A stretch of 64,000 nucleotides of DNA from Bacillus sp. RAR_GA_16 (GCF_020165985.1 NZ_JAIUKZ010000001.1:1-64000), one strand, 5' to 3'; shown: positions 1-9,315, counted from the first letter of the stretch. Notes: generated from the sequence alone by a model not told the origin. Numbers and translations: made by a program.

Positions 1-635
1 TGCTCATCATTTAATAGTTGTTTGATGAACTTAGGAATTACTGCTGCATATGCACCATTAGGATCCTGCCTTCTACCGAAAACATTAAAGTAGCGTAAAC
101 CATATGTATCTAGACCATATAATTTACTATATAGTTTTCCATATTCCTCATCTACTTTTTTAGTAAGTGCGTAAGGTGATAATACGTTCCCCTCGCGACC
201 TTCTCTTTTAGGTAACGTCGGCTCGTCCCCATAAACCGATGAACTAGAAGCATAGACGAATTTTTTCACACCATTCTGCCTTGCTCCTTCCATCATATTT
301 AATGTACCTTTTATGTTAATTTCTTCATAAAGCAAGGGCATTTCTATACTACGTGGAACGCTCCCCCATGCGGCTTGATGTAGAACGAAATCTACGTCTT
401 CACACGCCTTTACACAAGTACTTAAATCTCTTATATCTCCTTCAATAAATTCAAAGTTAGGATTATCTTTTAATTCATTAACGTTCTCAATTTTACCAGT
501 TGAAAGATTATCAAGACCTCGTACTTCATAGCCCTTCTTCATAATCGCCTCAGCCAAATTAGAACCAATAAAACCCGCAACACCAGTAATTAAAAATCTA
601 CTTCCCTCTGGAAAAACTACATTTTCATATCCCAT
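1..635 (-). CDS. NAD-dependent UDP-sugar epimerase (WbpP-like SDR), C-terminus cut by window edge
   Basis: This is the first ~211 residues of an extended SDR epimerase; the 3' end lies outside the window. The N-terminus has the Rossmann glycine motif TGVAGFIGSN, then an SSSSVYG segment and a YALTK sequence that supply the catalytic Ser and Tyr-xxx-Lys. Such enzymes epimerise C4 of UDP-GlcNAc/UDP-GalNAc or UDP-glucuronate. The residues before the motif (MGYENVVFPEGSRF) and the pairing with a UDP-sugar dehydrogenase 1 base upstream resemble WbpP/WbpO pairs, which make UDP-GalNAcA; that substrate is inference. The ATG at 635 has a TTGGAGG-type site just upstream. It is the last visible gene of the minus-strand glycan operon. 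Confidence 0.85.
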   Translation of the reverse strand, partial: MGYENVVFPEGSRFLITGVAGFIGSNLAEAIMKKGYEVRGLDNLSTGKIENVNELKDNPNFEFIEGDIRDLSTCVKACEDVDFVLHQAAWGSVPRSIEMPLLYEEINIKGTLNMMEGARQNGVKKFVYASSSSVYGDEPTLPKREGREGNVLSPYALTKKVDEEYGKLYSKLYGLDTYGLRYFNVFGRRQDPNGAYAAVIPKFIKQLLNDE

Positions 636-636
636 T

Positions 637-2019
637 TTATAACCTCCAATAAGAGAATCCTGTTTTCTCTGCTTCTTTTCGATCGAACATGCCTTTTATA
701 TCTACTAATACTTTTTCGTTATTTGTATTTTTACCACTGTTTTCAGAACCTGCCGCTACTTCTTTCATTGCCTCTGAATTATAAGGCATATTAGATCCAT
801 AGATTGTTTTAATGTCATCTAAGTTTATCCCTTTAAATTCTTCATGAGGAACTGCAAAGATAACAGCATCTACTTCATCTATTTGTTCAAATGTGCTTGG
901 TTCAATATTATATTCATTCCATAGATCTTCTTTATCCGCAACCGGATCTACTACCTCTACATTTACTCCGTACTCTTTTAGCTCATCAATAATATCTACT
1001 ACCTTGGTATTTCTTACATCCGGACAGTTTTCCTTAAAGGTTACTCCAAATATAGCTACTGTAGAACCATTTATCTGCTTGTTAGCTTTAATCATTTTCT
1101 TGACAGTATTTTCAGCAACATACTTACCCATATCATCATTAATCTTTCTTCCTGAAAGAATTATTTGAGAATCATAGCCTAACTGTTCAGCTTTATAAGT
1201 TAAATAGTAAGGGTCTACTCCAATACAGTGTCCCCCGACTAATCCTGGGGAGAATTTCAAGAAATTCCATTTTGTCCCCGAAGCTTTTAATACTGCATTT
1301 GTATCGATATCCATCTTATTGAAGATGATAGATAGCTCATTCATAAATGCAATATTTATATCGCGCTGAGCATTTTCAATAACTTTCGCAGCTTCAGCAA
1401 CTTTAATGCTTTCTGCTTTATGTACGCCTACATCAACTACTAATTCATATACCTTCGCTACAGTTTCTAACGTTTCATCATCCATACCAGAAACTACTTT
1501 AATAATTGTCTCAAGTCTATGTTCTTTGTCACCAGGATTAATTCTCTCAGGAGAATATCCTACTTTGAAATCCACTCCGCATTTCATTCCAGATTCCTTT
1601 TCTAGAATAGGTACACAAATCTCTTCTGTGACACCTGGGTAAACCGTTGATTCAAATACTACTATTGATCCCTTAGTTAAATTCCTTCCTAATGTCCGTG
1701 TGGCAGATTCAACTGGGGTTAGGTCTGGTGTTCTATCTGACTTAACTGGGGTTGGAACAGCTACAATGTGAAACTTAGCTTCACTTAGTCTTTTTTCATC
1801 TGAAGTGAAATCAACAGTAGTATTTTTGATAACCTCATTGCCAACTTCCTTAGTTGGGTCTACACCATTTTTGTAGCTTTGAATTTTCCCCACATTTACA
1901 TCAAATCCAATAATGTCAATCTTTTTTGCAAAAGCTACCGCTATTGGCATGCCCACATACCCTAATCCAATCATTGAAACCTTTTCTTCTCTATTGATAA
2001 TTTTTTCATACAGACTCAT
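637..2019 (-). CDS. UDP-sugar 6-dehydrogenase (UDP-GlcNAc/GalNAc dehydrogenase, WbpO/WbpA class)
   Basis: This cytoplasmic enzyme oxidises a UDP-hexose or UDP-HexNAc to the uronic acid with two NAD+. Visible signatures are the NAD motif GLGYVGMP near the N-terminus, the central dimerisation region, and the catalytic cysteine in [12 protein letters not shown] at about residue 265. Length (~460 residues) is normal for the family. The chosen start is the ATG at 2019 because GGAGAG sits about 8 bases upstream; the ATG five codons earlier has no such site. It follows the GT4 gene by 15 bases and precedes the epimerase by 1 base, so the pair is likely co-translated. The exact sugar cannot be read from sequence. 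Confidence 0.88.
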   Translation of the reverse strand: MSLYEKIINREEKVSMIGLGYVGMPIAVAFAKKIDIIGFDVNVGKIQSYKNGVDPTKEVGNEVIKNTTVDFTSDEKRLSEAKFHIVAVPTPVKSDRTPDLTPVESATRTLGRNLTKGSIVVFESTVYPGVTEEICVPILEKESGMKCGVDFKVGYSPERINPGDKEHRLETIIKVVSGMDDETLETVAKVYELVVDVGVHKAESIKVAEAAKVIENAQRDINIAFMNELSIIFNKMDIDTNAVLKASGTKWNFLKFSPGLVGGHCIGVDPYYLTYKAEQLGYDSQIILSGRKINDDMGKYVAENTVKKMIKANKQINGSTVAIFGVTFKENCPDVRNTKVVDIIDELKEYGVNVEVVDPVADKEDLWNEYNIEPSTFEQIDEVDAVIFAVPHEEFKGINLDDIKTIYGSNMPYNSEAMKEVAAGSENSGKNTNNEKVLVDIKGMFDRKEAEKTGFSYWRL

Positions 2020-2034
2020 ATCGGTTCTCTCCAA

Positions 2035-3144
2035 TCAATTTATCCCCATTGTTTCCATAATGGATTTATTTACAATCTCAACATCATACTTTTGTTTTGT
2101 AATAGAAGCAGCTACAGCCCCCATAGAATGGCACTTTTCTGGGTTATTAACTAAATCTTGCATTCTATTAATTAAGCTTTGTGTATCTTTAACTCCTACT
2201 AGATATCCATTTACACCATCTCGAACGGTTTCCCTACACCCTGGAGCATCACTAGTAATGACAGAACGCCCCATTGCCATTGCTTCTAAAACCGTTTTCG
2301 GTGTTCCCTCATGGTAAGATGGCAACACAAAAGTGCTGCATTGAGAAATATATGGTCTCACGTCGTTCTGCTCACCAAAATATTCTACTATTCCTTTATC
2401 AATATAAGGTTTTAATTCTTCAGGTTTTAAAGCAGAGGGATTACTATCATATGGACCAACGAGTAAACAACGAACCTCTTGGTTATGCTCTTTTATCTTT
2501 TTACAAGCTTCTAAGTATTCTAATATTCCTTTATCTTTTATTAGTCTTCCTATGAAAAGGAATGCGTTTTTCTCTGGAAAAGGAGTAGGTTTGAATTTCT
2601 TTAAATTAACTCCTGATCCATTAATAATGGCGGTCTTATCCATGTTGATCAAACCATGATTAATAAACTCATCCCTATCATCATGATTTTGAAAGAAAAC
2701 CTTTTTGCTGAATTTACAAGCTAACCAATATTCAGTTTTCATAATGGTTTTAATCAAACGGTTTTTCAATCCAGCCCCTCTAAAAATCGAGCCTAATCCA
2801 GCTATTAATGGATAAAATTCAGAAATTCCGTTAAATTTAGCAGCAACACTTCCATAAACAACGGTTTTAGCTTGATAAGCAAAAATTTTATCTGGTTTTT
2901 CTTGCTTCATAAATTTATAAAGATATAAAAGTGTTTTTATATCTTTTAGGGGGTTAATTCCGTTCCTGTCTACTGGAAGTTGTTTATATTGAATGTTATA
3001 CTCATTAAACTTTTCCTTCCATTCAGTTTCAGGCTCGGAACCTAGTGCAATAACCTCATTTCCATTTTTGATAATATCTTTCATCATGTCCATACGAAAC
3101 CAAAAGAGCGATGACGTATGGCTAGAAAGGACTGCAATTTTCAT
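2035..3144 (-). CDS. GT4-family glycosyltransferase (PglA-like)
   Basis: This is a 369-residue retaining glycosyltransferase of the GT-B fold. The N-terminus (MKIAVLSSHTSSLFWFRMDM) and an AGLGSIFRG segment resemble PglA-type enzymes that add GalNAc to an undecaprenyl-diphosphate-linked sugar. The C-terminal half has FIGRLIKDKG and the E-x7-E element PSYHEGTPKTVLEAMA typical of GT4 donor sites. It probably adds the second sugar after the priming transferase encoded two genes upstream. It has no membrane span and presumably works at the inner face of the membrane. Donor and acceptor are inferred from context only. Confidence 0.85.
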   Translation of the reverse strand: MKIAVLSSHTSSLFWFRMDMMKDIIKNGNEVIALGSEPETEWKEKFNEYNIQYKQLPVDRNGINPLKDIKTLLYLYKFMKQEKPDKIFAYQAKTVVYGSVAAKFNGISEFYPLIAGLGSIFRGAGLKNRLIKTIMKTEYWLACKFSKKVFFQNHDDRDEFINHGLINMDKTAIINGSGVNLKKFKPTPFPEKNAFLFIGRLIKDKGILEYLEACKKIKEHNQEVRCLLVGPYDSNPSALKPEELKPYIDKGIVEYFGEQNDVRPYISQCSTFVLPSYHEGTPKTVLEAMAMGRSVITSDAPGCRETVRDGVNGYLVGVKDTQSLINRMQDLVNNPEKCHSMGAVAASITKQKYDVEIVNKSIMETMGIN

Positions 3145-3170
3145 AGAATAACTCCTAAATTCACTTTAAA

Positions 3171-4070
3171 TTAGACTTTTTGTTTTTCAAGATACTCTTT
3201 GACTTCTAATCGGATACCTATATCAATTGAAAGGGGCTTATAGTTGAAATCTGCCCTTGCTTCCTTATGAGAATAGCTTCTATCCTCTCCCATTCTCTGA
3301 ACTCTTTCAATATAATCGATTTTTCCGAGTGTTAAAATTTTTACAATACTAGCAATTAGGACTCCTGCTTTTAATGGCACACTGATGAATACTGTTTTTT
3401 TGTTTAATTCTTTACTAATTAACTTAAATACTTCAATCATTTTTATTGGTTGATTACCTGAAAGTGTATAGTTTTTCCCTGAAGTTTTCTCAGGTGATAC
3501 CAACACCTCATAGTAAGCAGCTCCTAAATCTCTTGCATTAACTGGTTGGATTAAGCTATTACCTTTGTCAATAATAGGCATAACAGTAAATTTATCAACA
3601 AGTTTAATAAATTTACTCATATTTGCATCACATAAATCGCCGTAAATCATAGTTGGTCGAAGTATTGTAACTTCTGTCTTGCCTGTACTGTTTTCAATTA
3701 ATTTAGTGATTTCTTTCTCAATATTCTTGTATTCTTGAGAAGCATTTTTGAATTGAGAATATACCCCAGTTGTATGTACTAAGATCACTCTGGAGACGTT
3801 ATTTTCTATTGCTGCTTTTACAATCATAGGAGAGTGATGAATATTATAAATATGCATCACAGTATTAACACCGATCATTGCTTCATTAAATAAACTATTA
3901 TTAGATAAATCACCTTCAAACTTTTCTATCCTTAATCCACTATTGTCTAAAGAAGTCGTATCTGAAGTTTCTCTAACCACGCAACGAATTCTTCCTTCAT
4001 AATTATGCTTGATTAATTCATCTAAAAAATATCTTCCAGAATGCCCTGTAATTCCTGTCACTAATAGCAT
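3171..4070 (-). CDS. NAD(P)-dependent SDR/NmrA-like sugar epimerase or reductase
   Basis: This is a 299-residue atypical short-chain dehydrogenase. The cofactor motif is TGITGHSGRYFLDEL at the very N-terminus (GxxGxxG). A later YKNIEKEI segment takes the place of the classical YxxxK, and RPTMIYGD is typical of extended/atypical SDRs. It lies between the priming sugar transferase and the GT4 gene, so a role in making or reducing a nucleotide sugar or lipid-linked sugar is likely; PglF/WbpK-type or lipid-linked epimerase roles are possible. The substrate is unknown. The gene is AT-rich like its neighbours below 4.7 kb. Confidence 0.75.
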   Translation of the reverse strand: MLLVTGITGHSGRYFLDELIKHNYEGRIRCVVRETSDTTSLDNSGLRIEKFEGDLSNNSLFNEAMIGVNTVMHIYNIHHSPMIVKAAIENNVSRVILVHTTGVYSQFKNASQEYKNIEKEITKLIENSTGKTEVTILRPTMIYGDLCDANMSKFIKLVDKFTVMPIIDKGNSLIQPVNARDLGAAYYEVLVSPEKTSGKNYTLSGNQPIKMIEVFKLISKELNKKTVFISVPLKAGVLIASIVKILTLGKIDYIERVQRMGEDRSYSHKEARADFNYKPLSIDIGIRLEVKEYLEKQKV

Positions 4071-4103
4071 AAAGCCACCCCAACTATTAATAAGCCTTTT
4101 TCA

Positions 4104-4715
4104 TCAGAACTTTTTATTTTTTTGAGACTTTCCCTCAACTACACCATCACTTTTTAAGACGCTAATGAAGGTCCCAAAAAAACACCTAATATCCATCCAA
4201 AAACCAATGTTTTTAACATATTCACCGTCTAGTTTTGCTTTAATGTCTATTGGAAGTTCATCTCTTCCATTAATCTGAGCCCAACCAGTTAGACCTGGGT
4301 AAATATCATTTGCTTCAAATTTATCTCTTTCTTCTATTAAATCGAATTGATTCCAAAGGGCTGGTCTAGGTCCGATAATAGACATTTCACCTTTAAAAAT
4401 ATTAATGATTTGTGGTAATTCGTCTAAAGAAGTTTTCCTCAAAAACTTACCTACTTTTGTAATGAACTGTTCAGGATCATCTAACAAATGAGTTGGGGTA
4501 TCTTTAGGCGTATCAATTTTCATCGTTCTAAATTTTAAGATATGGAAATGAGTTTTATTGATTCCAATTCTTTTTTGCTTAAATAGAATTGGTCCTTTTG
4601 AATCCATCTTAATTGCAATAATTAAGCTAACGAAAATTGGCGATAGTAGAATAATTCCTATTGAAGATAATACAATATCTATCAACCTCTTAATTTTTAA
4701 ATACAGGTTAATCAC
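4104..4715 (-). CDS. Priming sugar-phosphate transferase (PglC/WcaJ family)
   Basis: This 203-residue protein belongs to the polyprenyl-phosphate phosphoglycosyl transferases, which start repeat-unit synthesis by moving a sugar-1-phosphate onto undecaprenyl phosphate. A hydrophobic segment at about residues 11-34 anchors it. Conserved pieces follow in order: GPILFKQKRIG, FHILKFRTM, LRKTSLDELPQ with the catalytic Asp-Glu pair, and a PGLTGWAQ segment. The size matches the short PglC-type form that lacks the extra membrane domain of WcaJ. It precedes the SDR and GT4 genes. The sugar is probably the product of the CapD-like enzyme encoded just upstream (inference). Confidence 0.9.
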   Translation of the reverse strand: MINLYLKIKRLIDIVLSSIGIILLSPIFVSLIIAIKMDSKGPILFKQKRIGINKTHFHILKFRTMKIDTPKDTPTHLLDDPEQFITKVGKFLRKTSLDELPQIINIFKGEMSIIGPRPALWNQFDLIEERDKFEANDIYPGLTGWAQINGRDELPIDIKAKLDGEYVKNIGFWMDIRCFFGTFISVLKSDGVVEGKSQKNKKF

Positions 4716-4789
4716 CTTCTTCCTAACTCAATAAAATATTTTTATGTGAAGTCTAGTCTAGCTATCCAATAATATTCAAAATCTACTTC

Positions 4790-6616
4790 CTATTTAGCAT
4801 AAGAAAGTTGTTTTTCACTAACACTAACTCTATTATGCGCAATATCCAAAGCCCTCTCTCGAACACCAAACTTATCCATATCCTCAAACCGACCAACAAA
4901 ATCCATCACTACGCTCAAATCCGCATTAATCGACTTTCCAACATAAATCTTCGGATAAATCTGCTCGTCATGAACCTCATCTTTTCCAAGAAGCTCTTCA
5001 TACAACTTCTCACCAGGTCGCACCCCAGCAAACTTGATGCCAATTTCATCTACTGAGTAACCAGATAATTTAATGAGGTTTTCCGCAAGGTCGACAATCT
5101 TAACCGGCTCACCCATATCAAGTACGAAAATCTCTCCACCCCTTGCCATCGCCCCAGCTTGAATCACAAGTCTTGAAGCTTCCGGAATCGTCATAAAATA
5201 ACGAACCATATCTGGATGCGTGACGGTAACTGGACCACCTTTTTGAATTTGCTTCTTAAAGAGTGGAATCACGCTACCACGACTACCTAGGACGTTACCA
5301 AAGCGAACAGCTACAAATCGTGTAGCGCTGATCTTGTCCATTTGTTGCACAATCATTTCTGCAAGACGCTTTGTTGCACCCATGACACTTGTTGGGTTAA
5401 CAGCTTTATCTGTTGAAACCATCACGAACGTATCGACGTCCGCATCGCTTGCAGCTTCCGCAACATTTTTGGTTCCAATCACGTTATTTTTCACCGACTC
5501 ATGTGGATTTGCTTCCATTAAAGGAACGTGTTTATGAGCAGCTGCGTGATACACAACGTTTGGACGATGCGTTTTCATCACTTCGCCAAGACGTTCGCGA
5601 TCCTGCACATCTGCGATAACTGGAATGAAGGTAATGGTGTCACCGTATGTATTGCGGAGCTCCATTTCAATCGTATAGATGCTGTTTTCCCCATGACCTA
5701 GTAGAATCATTTGATCTGGATTGAATTTCGATACCTGGCGACAGATCTCAGAACCAATGGATCCACCAGCACCTGTAACGAGTACCGTTTTACCCGTTAG
5801 TGTTTCTGCGATGTTATCTGTATCCAATTTAATCGGCTCGCGTCCTAATAAATCTTCTACTTTTACATCACGGAAGCTGTTGATCGACAATTTACCAGTC
5901 ATTAAGTCTTCAATCATAGGAATGATCTGTGTTTTCGCTGTTGTTTTAGAACACTCTTCATAGATGCGTTTCATCTCTCCTTTAGAAAGAGATGGGATCG
6001 CGATGACGATATTATCGATTTCAAGTTTTCTCACTTGTTCTTCAATATCATCCGTTGAGCCAAGTACAGGAACACCCATAATTTCTAAGTTCTGCTTTCT
6101 AATGTCATCATCAATAAAGCCAATGGGATTCAAGTCGGAATCAACACTCTGTCTTAACTGCCTAACAATCATTCGACCGGCCGACCCAGCACCGATCACA
6201 AGAACGCGTTTCTTTTTATTCCTTGTATTCATATACGTATCTCGGAACATTCGCCATGCGAAGCGCGATCCACCGATGAGTAGCATATGTATCATCCACG
6301 TGATCGCTAGCGCTCGGAAGTAAATATCCTGTAGCATCACGAATTGCGCAAGTGCTGCTAGAGCAATCGAGAACGTTACAACTCTGAAAATCACGACTAG
6401 CTCCCCGATACTCGCATACTGCCACGCTCGTTTGTATAGCTTGTAATAGTATGAAAAGAAATGATGACCAAGTAAGAGTACAATTGAGCTTGCGATAATG
6501 GGTTTTGATGATAGAAAATCGTTATAATTTAAAAGAAAGCTACTAATAAAAATCGCAAAAGCTACAATCAATGAATCTATCACGATTAACGACGATAACC
6601 GCTTTCGATAAGTCAT
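4790..6616 (-). CDS. Membrane-bound UDP-GlcNAc 4,6-dehydratase-like protein (CapD/EpsC/PglF family)
   Basis: This 608-residue protein has four N-terminal membrane spans (about residues 10-110), a CoA-binding-like Rossmann domain (VLVIGAGSAGRM), then a second SDR domain starting at VTGAGGSIGSEICRQ. The SDR half has YHAAAHKHVPLME and STDKAVNPTSVMGATKR, as in PglF/CapD enzymes that make the 4-keto-6-deoxy intermediate for bacillosamine or related sugars. Its ATG directly follows the stop of the small gene upstream (TAAATG), so translation is probably coupled. Base composition is more like the core genome than that of the glycan genes downstream of it, which suggests it marks the conserved edge of the locus. 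Confidence 0.9.
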   Translation of the reverse strand: MTYRKRLSSLIVIDSLIVAFAIFISSFLLNYNDFLSSKPIIASSIVLLLGHHFFSYYYKLYKRAWQYASIGELVVIFRVVTFSIALAALAQFVMLQDIYFRALAITWMIHMLLIGGSRFAWRMFRDTYMNTRNKKKRVLVIGAGSAGRMIVRQLRQSVDSDLNPIGFIDDDIRKQNLEIMGVPVLGSTDDIEEQVRKLEIDNIVIAIPSLSKGEMKRIYEECSKTTAKTQIIPMIEDLMTGKLSINSFRDVKVEDLLGREPIKLDTDNIAETLTGKTVLVTGAGGSIGSEICRQVSKFNPDQMILLGHGENSIYTIEMELRNTYGDTITFIPVIADVQDRERLGEVMKTHRPNVVYHAAAHKHVPLMEANPHESVKNNVIGTKNVAEAASDADVDTFVMVSTDKAVNPTSVMGATKRLAEMIVQQMDKISATRFVAVRFGNVLGSRGSVIPLFKKQIQKGGPVTVTHPDMVRYFMTIPEASRLVIQAGAMARGGEIFVLDMGEPVKIVDLAENLIKLSGYSVDEIGIKFAGVRPGEKLYEELLGKDEVHDEQIYPKIYVGKSINADLSVVMDFVGRFEDMDKFGVRERALDIAHNRVSVSEKQLSYAK

Positions 6617-6769
6617 TTACTTGCACCCCACTTTTGATTTTGCCATTCGCTCTTCAATCGATCGGTTTAGCAACCCCTGAATTTCTAGCAGCTTCTGATC
6701 TGGCGCATCCTGTTTAATGTACCGAATGGCTTTTCGAATCGATTTAGGTAATTGATCCGTCCCCTTCAT
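6617..6769 (-). CDS. Small conserved-looking protein of unknown function upstream of capD-like gene
   Basis: This is a 50-residue basic protein beginning MKGTDQLPKSIRKAIRYI; no family was recognised. The chosen start has GGGGAGTGGTGAA directly upstream; a longer reading frame exists but has no ribosome site. The stop codon abuts the ATG of the CapD-like gene, so the two are probably translated together. It lies downstream of a terminator-like hairpin that follows the kinase gene, at the position where the B. subtilis eps operon has its antitermination element between epsB and epsC. There is no membrane span. Confidence 0.6.
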   Translation of the reverse strand: MKGTDQLPKSIRKAIRYIKQDAPDQKLLEIQGLLNRSIEERMAKSKVGCK

Positions 6770-6826
6770 TTCACCACTCCCCCTTTTGTTTAACCTTATG
6801 CCCCTTAAAACAGTGATTATTTCCAT

Positions 6827-6857
6827 AAAAAAACACTTCTAAAATAGAAGTATTTTT
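6827..6857 (-). terminator. Rho-independent terminator after the BY-kinase gene
   Basis: Read on the minus strand, ACTTCT-ATTT-AGAAGT forms a short stem followed by a run of seven Ts. It lies only a few bases past the kinase stop. Because further operon-like genes follow, it may be partial and allow read-through. Confidence 0.6.
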
Positions 6858-6860
6858 TAT

Positions 6861-7562
6861 TTAATTTTGCGCGTAATAGTAATAGTAACTACCTTCTTGC
6901 ATTTTTTTACGGTTTAAAACAACTCCGAGTAGTTTGCTATTTACACTTTCTAAGCGCTCTTTTGCTTTCACTGCTGCTTCTTTATCGGTGGTACCACTAC
7001 TTACGACAAGAACCGTCCCCTGCACTTTATTCGCAACAATTTGTGAATCGGCCACCGCAAGAATCGGAGGACAGTCGAATAGTATGACATCATAATGACG
7101 TAACGCTTCTTCAATCAGGTTGTCCATTCCTTTTGAACCTAATAGTTCCGATGGATTGGGTGGTACAGGTCCACTAGTAAGTACGTGTAGATTAGGCACT
7201 TCTGTTTCCTGCGTTACCTCGACTAACTCAGCCTGACGGGTGAGGATATTTGTGATTCCTCTTGTATTCATTGTACGGAACGTATAATGAACGGTTGGTT
7301 TACGTAAATCAGCATCTATGACTAGAACGCTTTTGCCTTGCTGCGCAAGAACAACGCCAAGGTTTGCAATCGTTGTTGATTTCCCTTCCATAGGTCCAGA
7401 AGACGTCACCATAATCGTGCGAATGTCTTCCTCTACGGATGCGAATTGAATATTTGTACGAATGGTACGGTATTGTTCCGCTATTGGTGACTTAGGATTT
7501 TGGTGCGTTAAGAGACTTCTTTCTTTATCTACATGGACGGATTTGCGATTTTTACGACTCAA
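6861..7562 (-). CDS. Capsule/EPS tyrosine kinase (BY-kinase, CpsD/EpsB/YwqD family)
   Basis: This cytoplasmic ATPase/tyrosine kinase works with a Wzz-like membrane activator to control polysaccharide chain length. It shows the Walker A variant SSGPMEGKSTT, the A' motif VLVIDADLRKPT, and Walker B VILFDCPP. The C-terminus is the autophosphorylated tyrosine cluster, seen as SYYYYYAQN. Length is about 233 residues. Two starts are possible: a GTG at 7571, or a TTG at 7562 that sits 8 bases after GAGGAG. The TTG fits the ribosome site better. The gene overlaps the end of the wzz-like gene, so translation is coupled to a gene that is frameshifted in this sequence. Confidence 0.88.
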   Translation of the reverse strand: MSRKNRKSVHVDKERSLLTHQNPKSPIAEQYRTIRTNIQFASVEEDIRTIMVTSSGPMEGKSTTIANLGVVLAQQGKSVLVIDADLRKPTVHYTFRTMNTRGITNILTRQAELVEVTQETEVPNLHVLTSGPVPPNPSELLGSKGMDNLIEEALRHYDVILFDCPPILAVADSQIVANKVQGTVLVVSSGTTDKEAAVKAKERLESVNSKLLGVVLNRKKMQEGSYYYYYAQN

Positions 7563-8290
7563 CGGCTTCACTCCTCACTGACTTTTTCGAAGATTTTCGA
7601 GAGCCAATTTCCTTATCTTCAATAACGGCAATCGTTCCAAGAACTGGCACACCAAGAATTTTTTCAATATCATCTTCATTTTTGATCGTATTATCCAGAT
7701 ACTCAAGAAGAAACGCAAGTCCTACGCCAATCATTAATCCAACGACAAGCGCAATCGCCATGTTTAGTACTGGTTTAGGATTGACTGGGGAAGGCGTTCC
7801 TTCGAAATTCGCTTCTGAAAGAACACTCACGTTATCAACGTTCATAATAGTGCTAATTTCTTTTTCAAATACACTGGCTGTCGTATTCGCAATGTCTACT
7901 GCTAATGCTGGAATCTGCATCCTGCACTTCAATGGAAACAACTTGAGAGTTTTGCGCATTGTTGACAGATATTTTTTCATTTAATGCGCCAGAAGACATA
8001 TCAAGATCGAGCTTTTCGGATACTTGATCAAGAATCGTCGGGCTCTTAATAATGACGCTATATGTATTTATGAGTTCTACGTTTGTTTTTACCTGGTTAT
8101 AATCGAATGCATTTTCATTATCTGCTTTTTGATTGACGAGAATTTGGGTTGATGTTTGATAAATTGGGGTAAGAAGGAAATAGGAGACAACTCCGCTCGT
8201 CGCTGTTGCAATTAAAGTAATTAAGAGAATGAGCATTAAGCGCTTCTTAAGCACCTCAAAAATTTCCTTTAAACTAATCGTTTCTTCCAT
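7552..8290 (-). pseudogene. Wzz-like chain-length determinant / BY-kinase activator, frameshifted
   Basis: Two overlapping frames together give one Wzz/CapA/EpsA-like protein. The N-terminal part starts MEETISLKEIFEVLKKR, has a first membrane span, and runs to VVSIEVQDAD. The C-terminal part continues PALAVDIANTTASVFEKE, has the second membrane span, and ends in the cytoplasmic tail that activates the kinase. One extra base at 7911-7913 (GATTCC where GATCC restores the frame) separates them. Repairing it gives ~245 residues, normal for Gram-positive CapA-type proteins. The start at 8290 has TTGGAGG upstream. This could be a sequencing error, a real null allele, or slippage. Confidence 0.85.
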
Positions 8291-8437
8291 AAATGCCTCC
8301 AACGCTGTCATAATATTTTTAATACGTAACCTTTTTCAGTACAGATTTCACTATAACACAGAAAATCAGTAAAATTTAGCCTTTTTTTTCATGAATCACC
8401 ATGCGAAATTTGTCATGGTACGATTTTACTATACATT

Positions 8438-8497
8438 TTTGTCGAATATTGTAGAAGAAAGTGCTTACATAAGATTTTTTCTACAATATTTGACGAA
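8438..8497. promoter_or_regulatory. Two Spo0A-box-like sites within an inverted repeat upstream of the EPS operon
   Basis: TTTGTCGAA at 8438-8446 matches the Spo0A box exactly, and TTTGACGAA at 8489-8497 fits the looser TGNCGAA form. They sit inside a larger imperfect inverted repeat: the arm at about 8437-8456 pairs with the arm at about 8481-8500 around AATATTGTAGAA / TTCTACAATATT. The site is 150-200 bases upstream of the wzz-like start and just beyond the phosphatase gene. Control by Spo0A is inferred from the match only. Confidence 0.55.
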
Positions 8498-8524
8498 AAC
8501 TTTTTAATATTCCTCTTCAAAAAA

Positions 8525-8549
8525 GAAAAAAGTGACTAATAGGCCACTT
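8525..8549 (-). terminator. Terminator overlapping the phosphatase stop codon
   Basis: On the minus strand, AAGTGGCCTATTAGTCACTT is followed by TTTTTT. The left arm includes the last base positions of the phosphatase stop codon. It separates the phosphatase gene from the EPS operon promoter region. Confidence 0.65.
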
Positions 8550-9315
8550 AAAACAATCCTAATATTTTCTTTTTTCGAATTGGCTCAGGGATTTCTTTTG
8601 CGATCACTTTTCCCTCGATCATATCTACCGCATTTTCTTGTAACGCATACCTGTAAGAGCTTCCAAACTCTTTCTCAACTGTCTCAAAAGCTTCACCTAA
8701 ATCGAACGGTCTGTTTGTCGTATTATGGGCATCCGAGGCGATAAAGTGTGTCAAATCGTGTTTGATCAAATCCAGTGAAAATTTTTGTATCTTTTTACCC
8801 ATTTTTCCTGATACACTTGTGCCAGTTAGCTGGCTGAGTGCCCCTTCTTTTACAAGGTTATATAGCTTATCTGGATTCTCCATGATCTCACGGTTTCGTT
8901 CAGGGTGGACAATAATGGGTACAATTCCCTTTACTTGAAGATCAAATAGGAGTTTATTCGCGTAACGTGGCAAATGACTTGAAGGAAATTCAATCAGCAT
9001 ATAAACGCCATTGTTGTTTACCGTTAGAAGTTCATCCCCTTCTAGATCGTCTACCAATTCACCATAAATCCGGTTTTCTTGCCCGGGTAAGACTTGGACA
9101 TCAATCCCTGTTCGTTGTAACTCCTCGTTTAAATCTTTTACGCCCATCACGATCGTGCTGTACTCATTATCAAATGTTCCATTTTTGTTATGTGGTGAAG
9201 CTACAATCTTTGTAATTCCTTGTTCATACGCCTGTCTTGCCATGGCGAGGCTATCCTCAAGCGTTTTTGCTCCATCATCAATTCCCGGCAAGATGTGTGA
9301 ATGTATATCAATCAT
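8548..9315 (-). CDS. PHP-domain protein-tyrosine phosphatase (CapC/YwqE family)
   Basis: This manganese-dependent phosphatase dephosphorylates BY-kinases and the proteins they phosphorylate. Metal-binding motifs of the PHP fold are visible: DIHSHILPGIDDGAK at the N-terminus, SPHNKN, HPERNRE, and SDAHN near the C-terminus. Length is about 255 residues, normal for YwqE. The start at 9315 (MIDIHSH) is chosen because GAGGAG lies 7 bases upstream; an ATG two codons earlier is too close. It is transcribed separately from the wzz/kinase genes, since its own terminator lies at its end. Its likely substrate is the kinase encoded at 6861-7562. Confidence 0.9.
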   Translation of the reverse strand: MIDIHSHILPGIDDGAKTLEDSLAMARQAYEQGITKIVASPHNKNGTFDNEYSTIVMGVKDLNEELQRTGIDVQVLPGQENRIYGELVDDLEGDELLTVNNNGVYMLIEFPSSHLPRYANKLLFDLQVKGIVPIIVHPERNREIMENPDKLYNLVKEGALSQLTGTSVSGKMGKKIQKFSLDLIKHDLTHFIASDAHNTTNRPFDLGEAFETVEKEFGSSYRYALQENAVDMIEGKVIAKEIPEPIRKKKILGLF

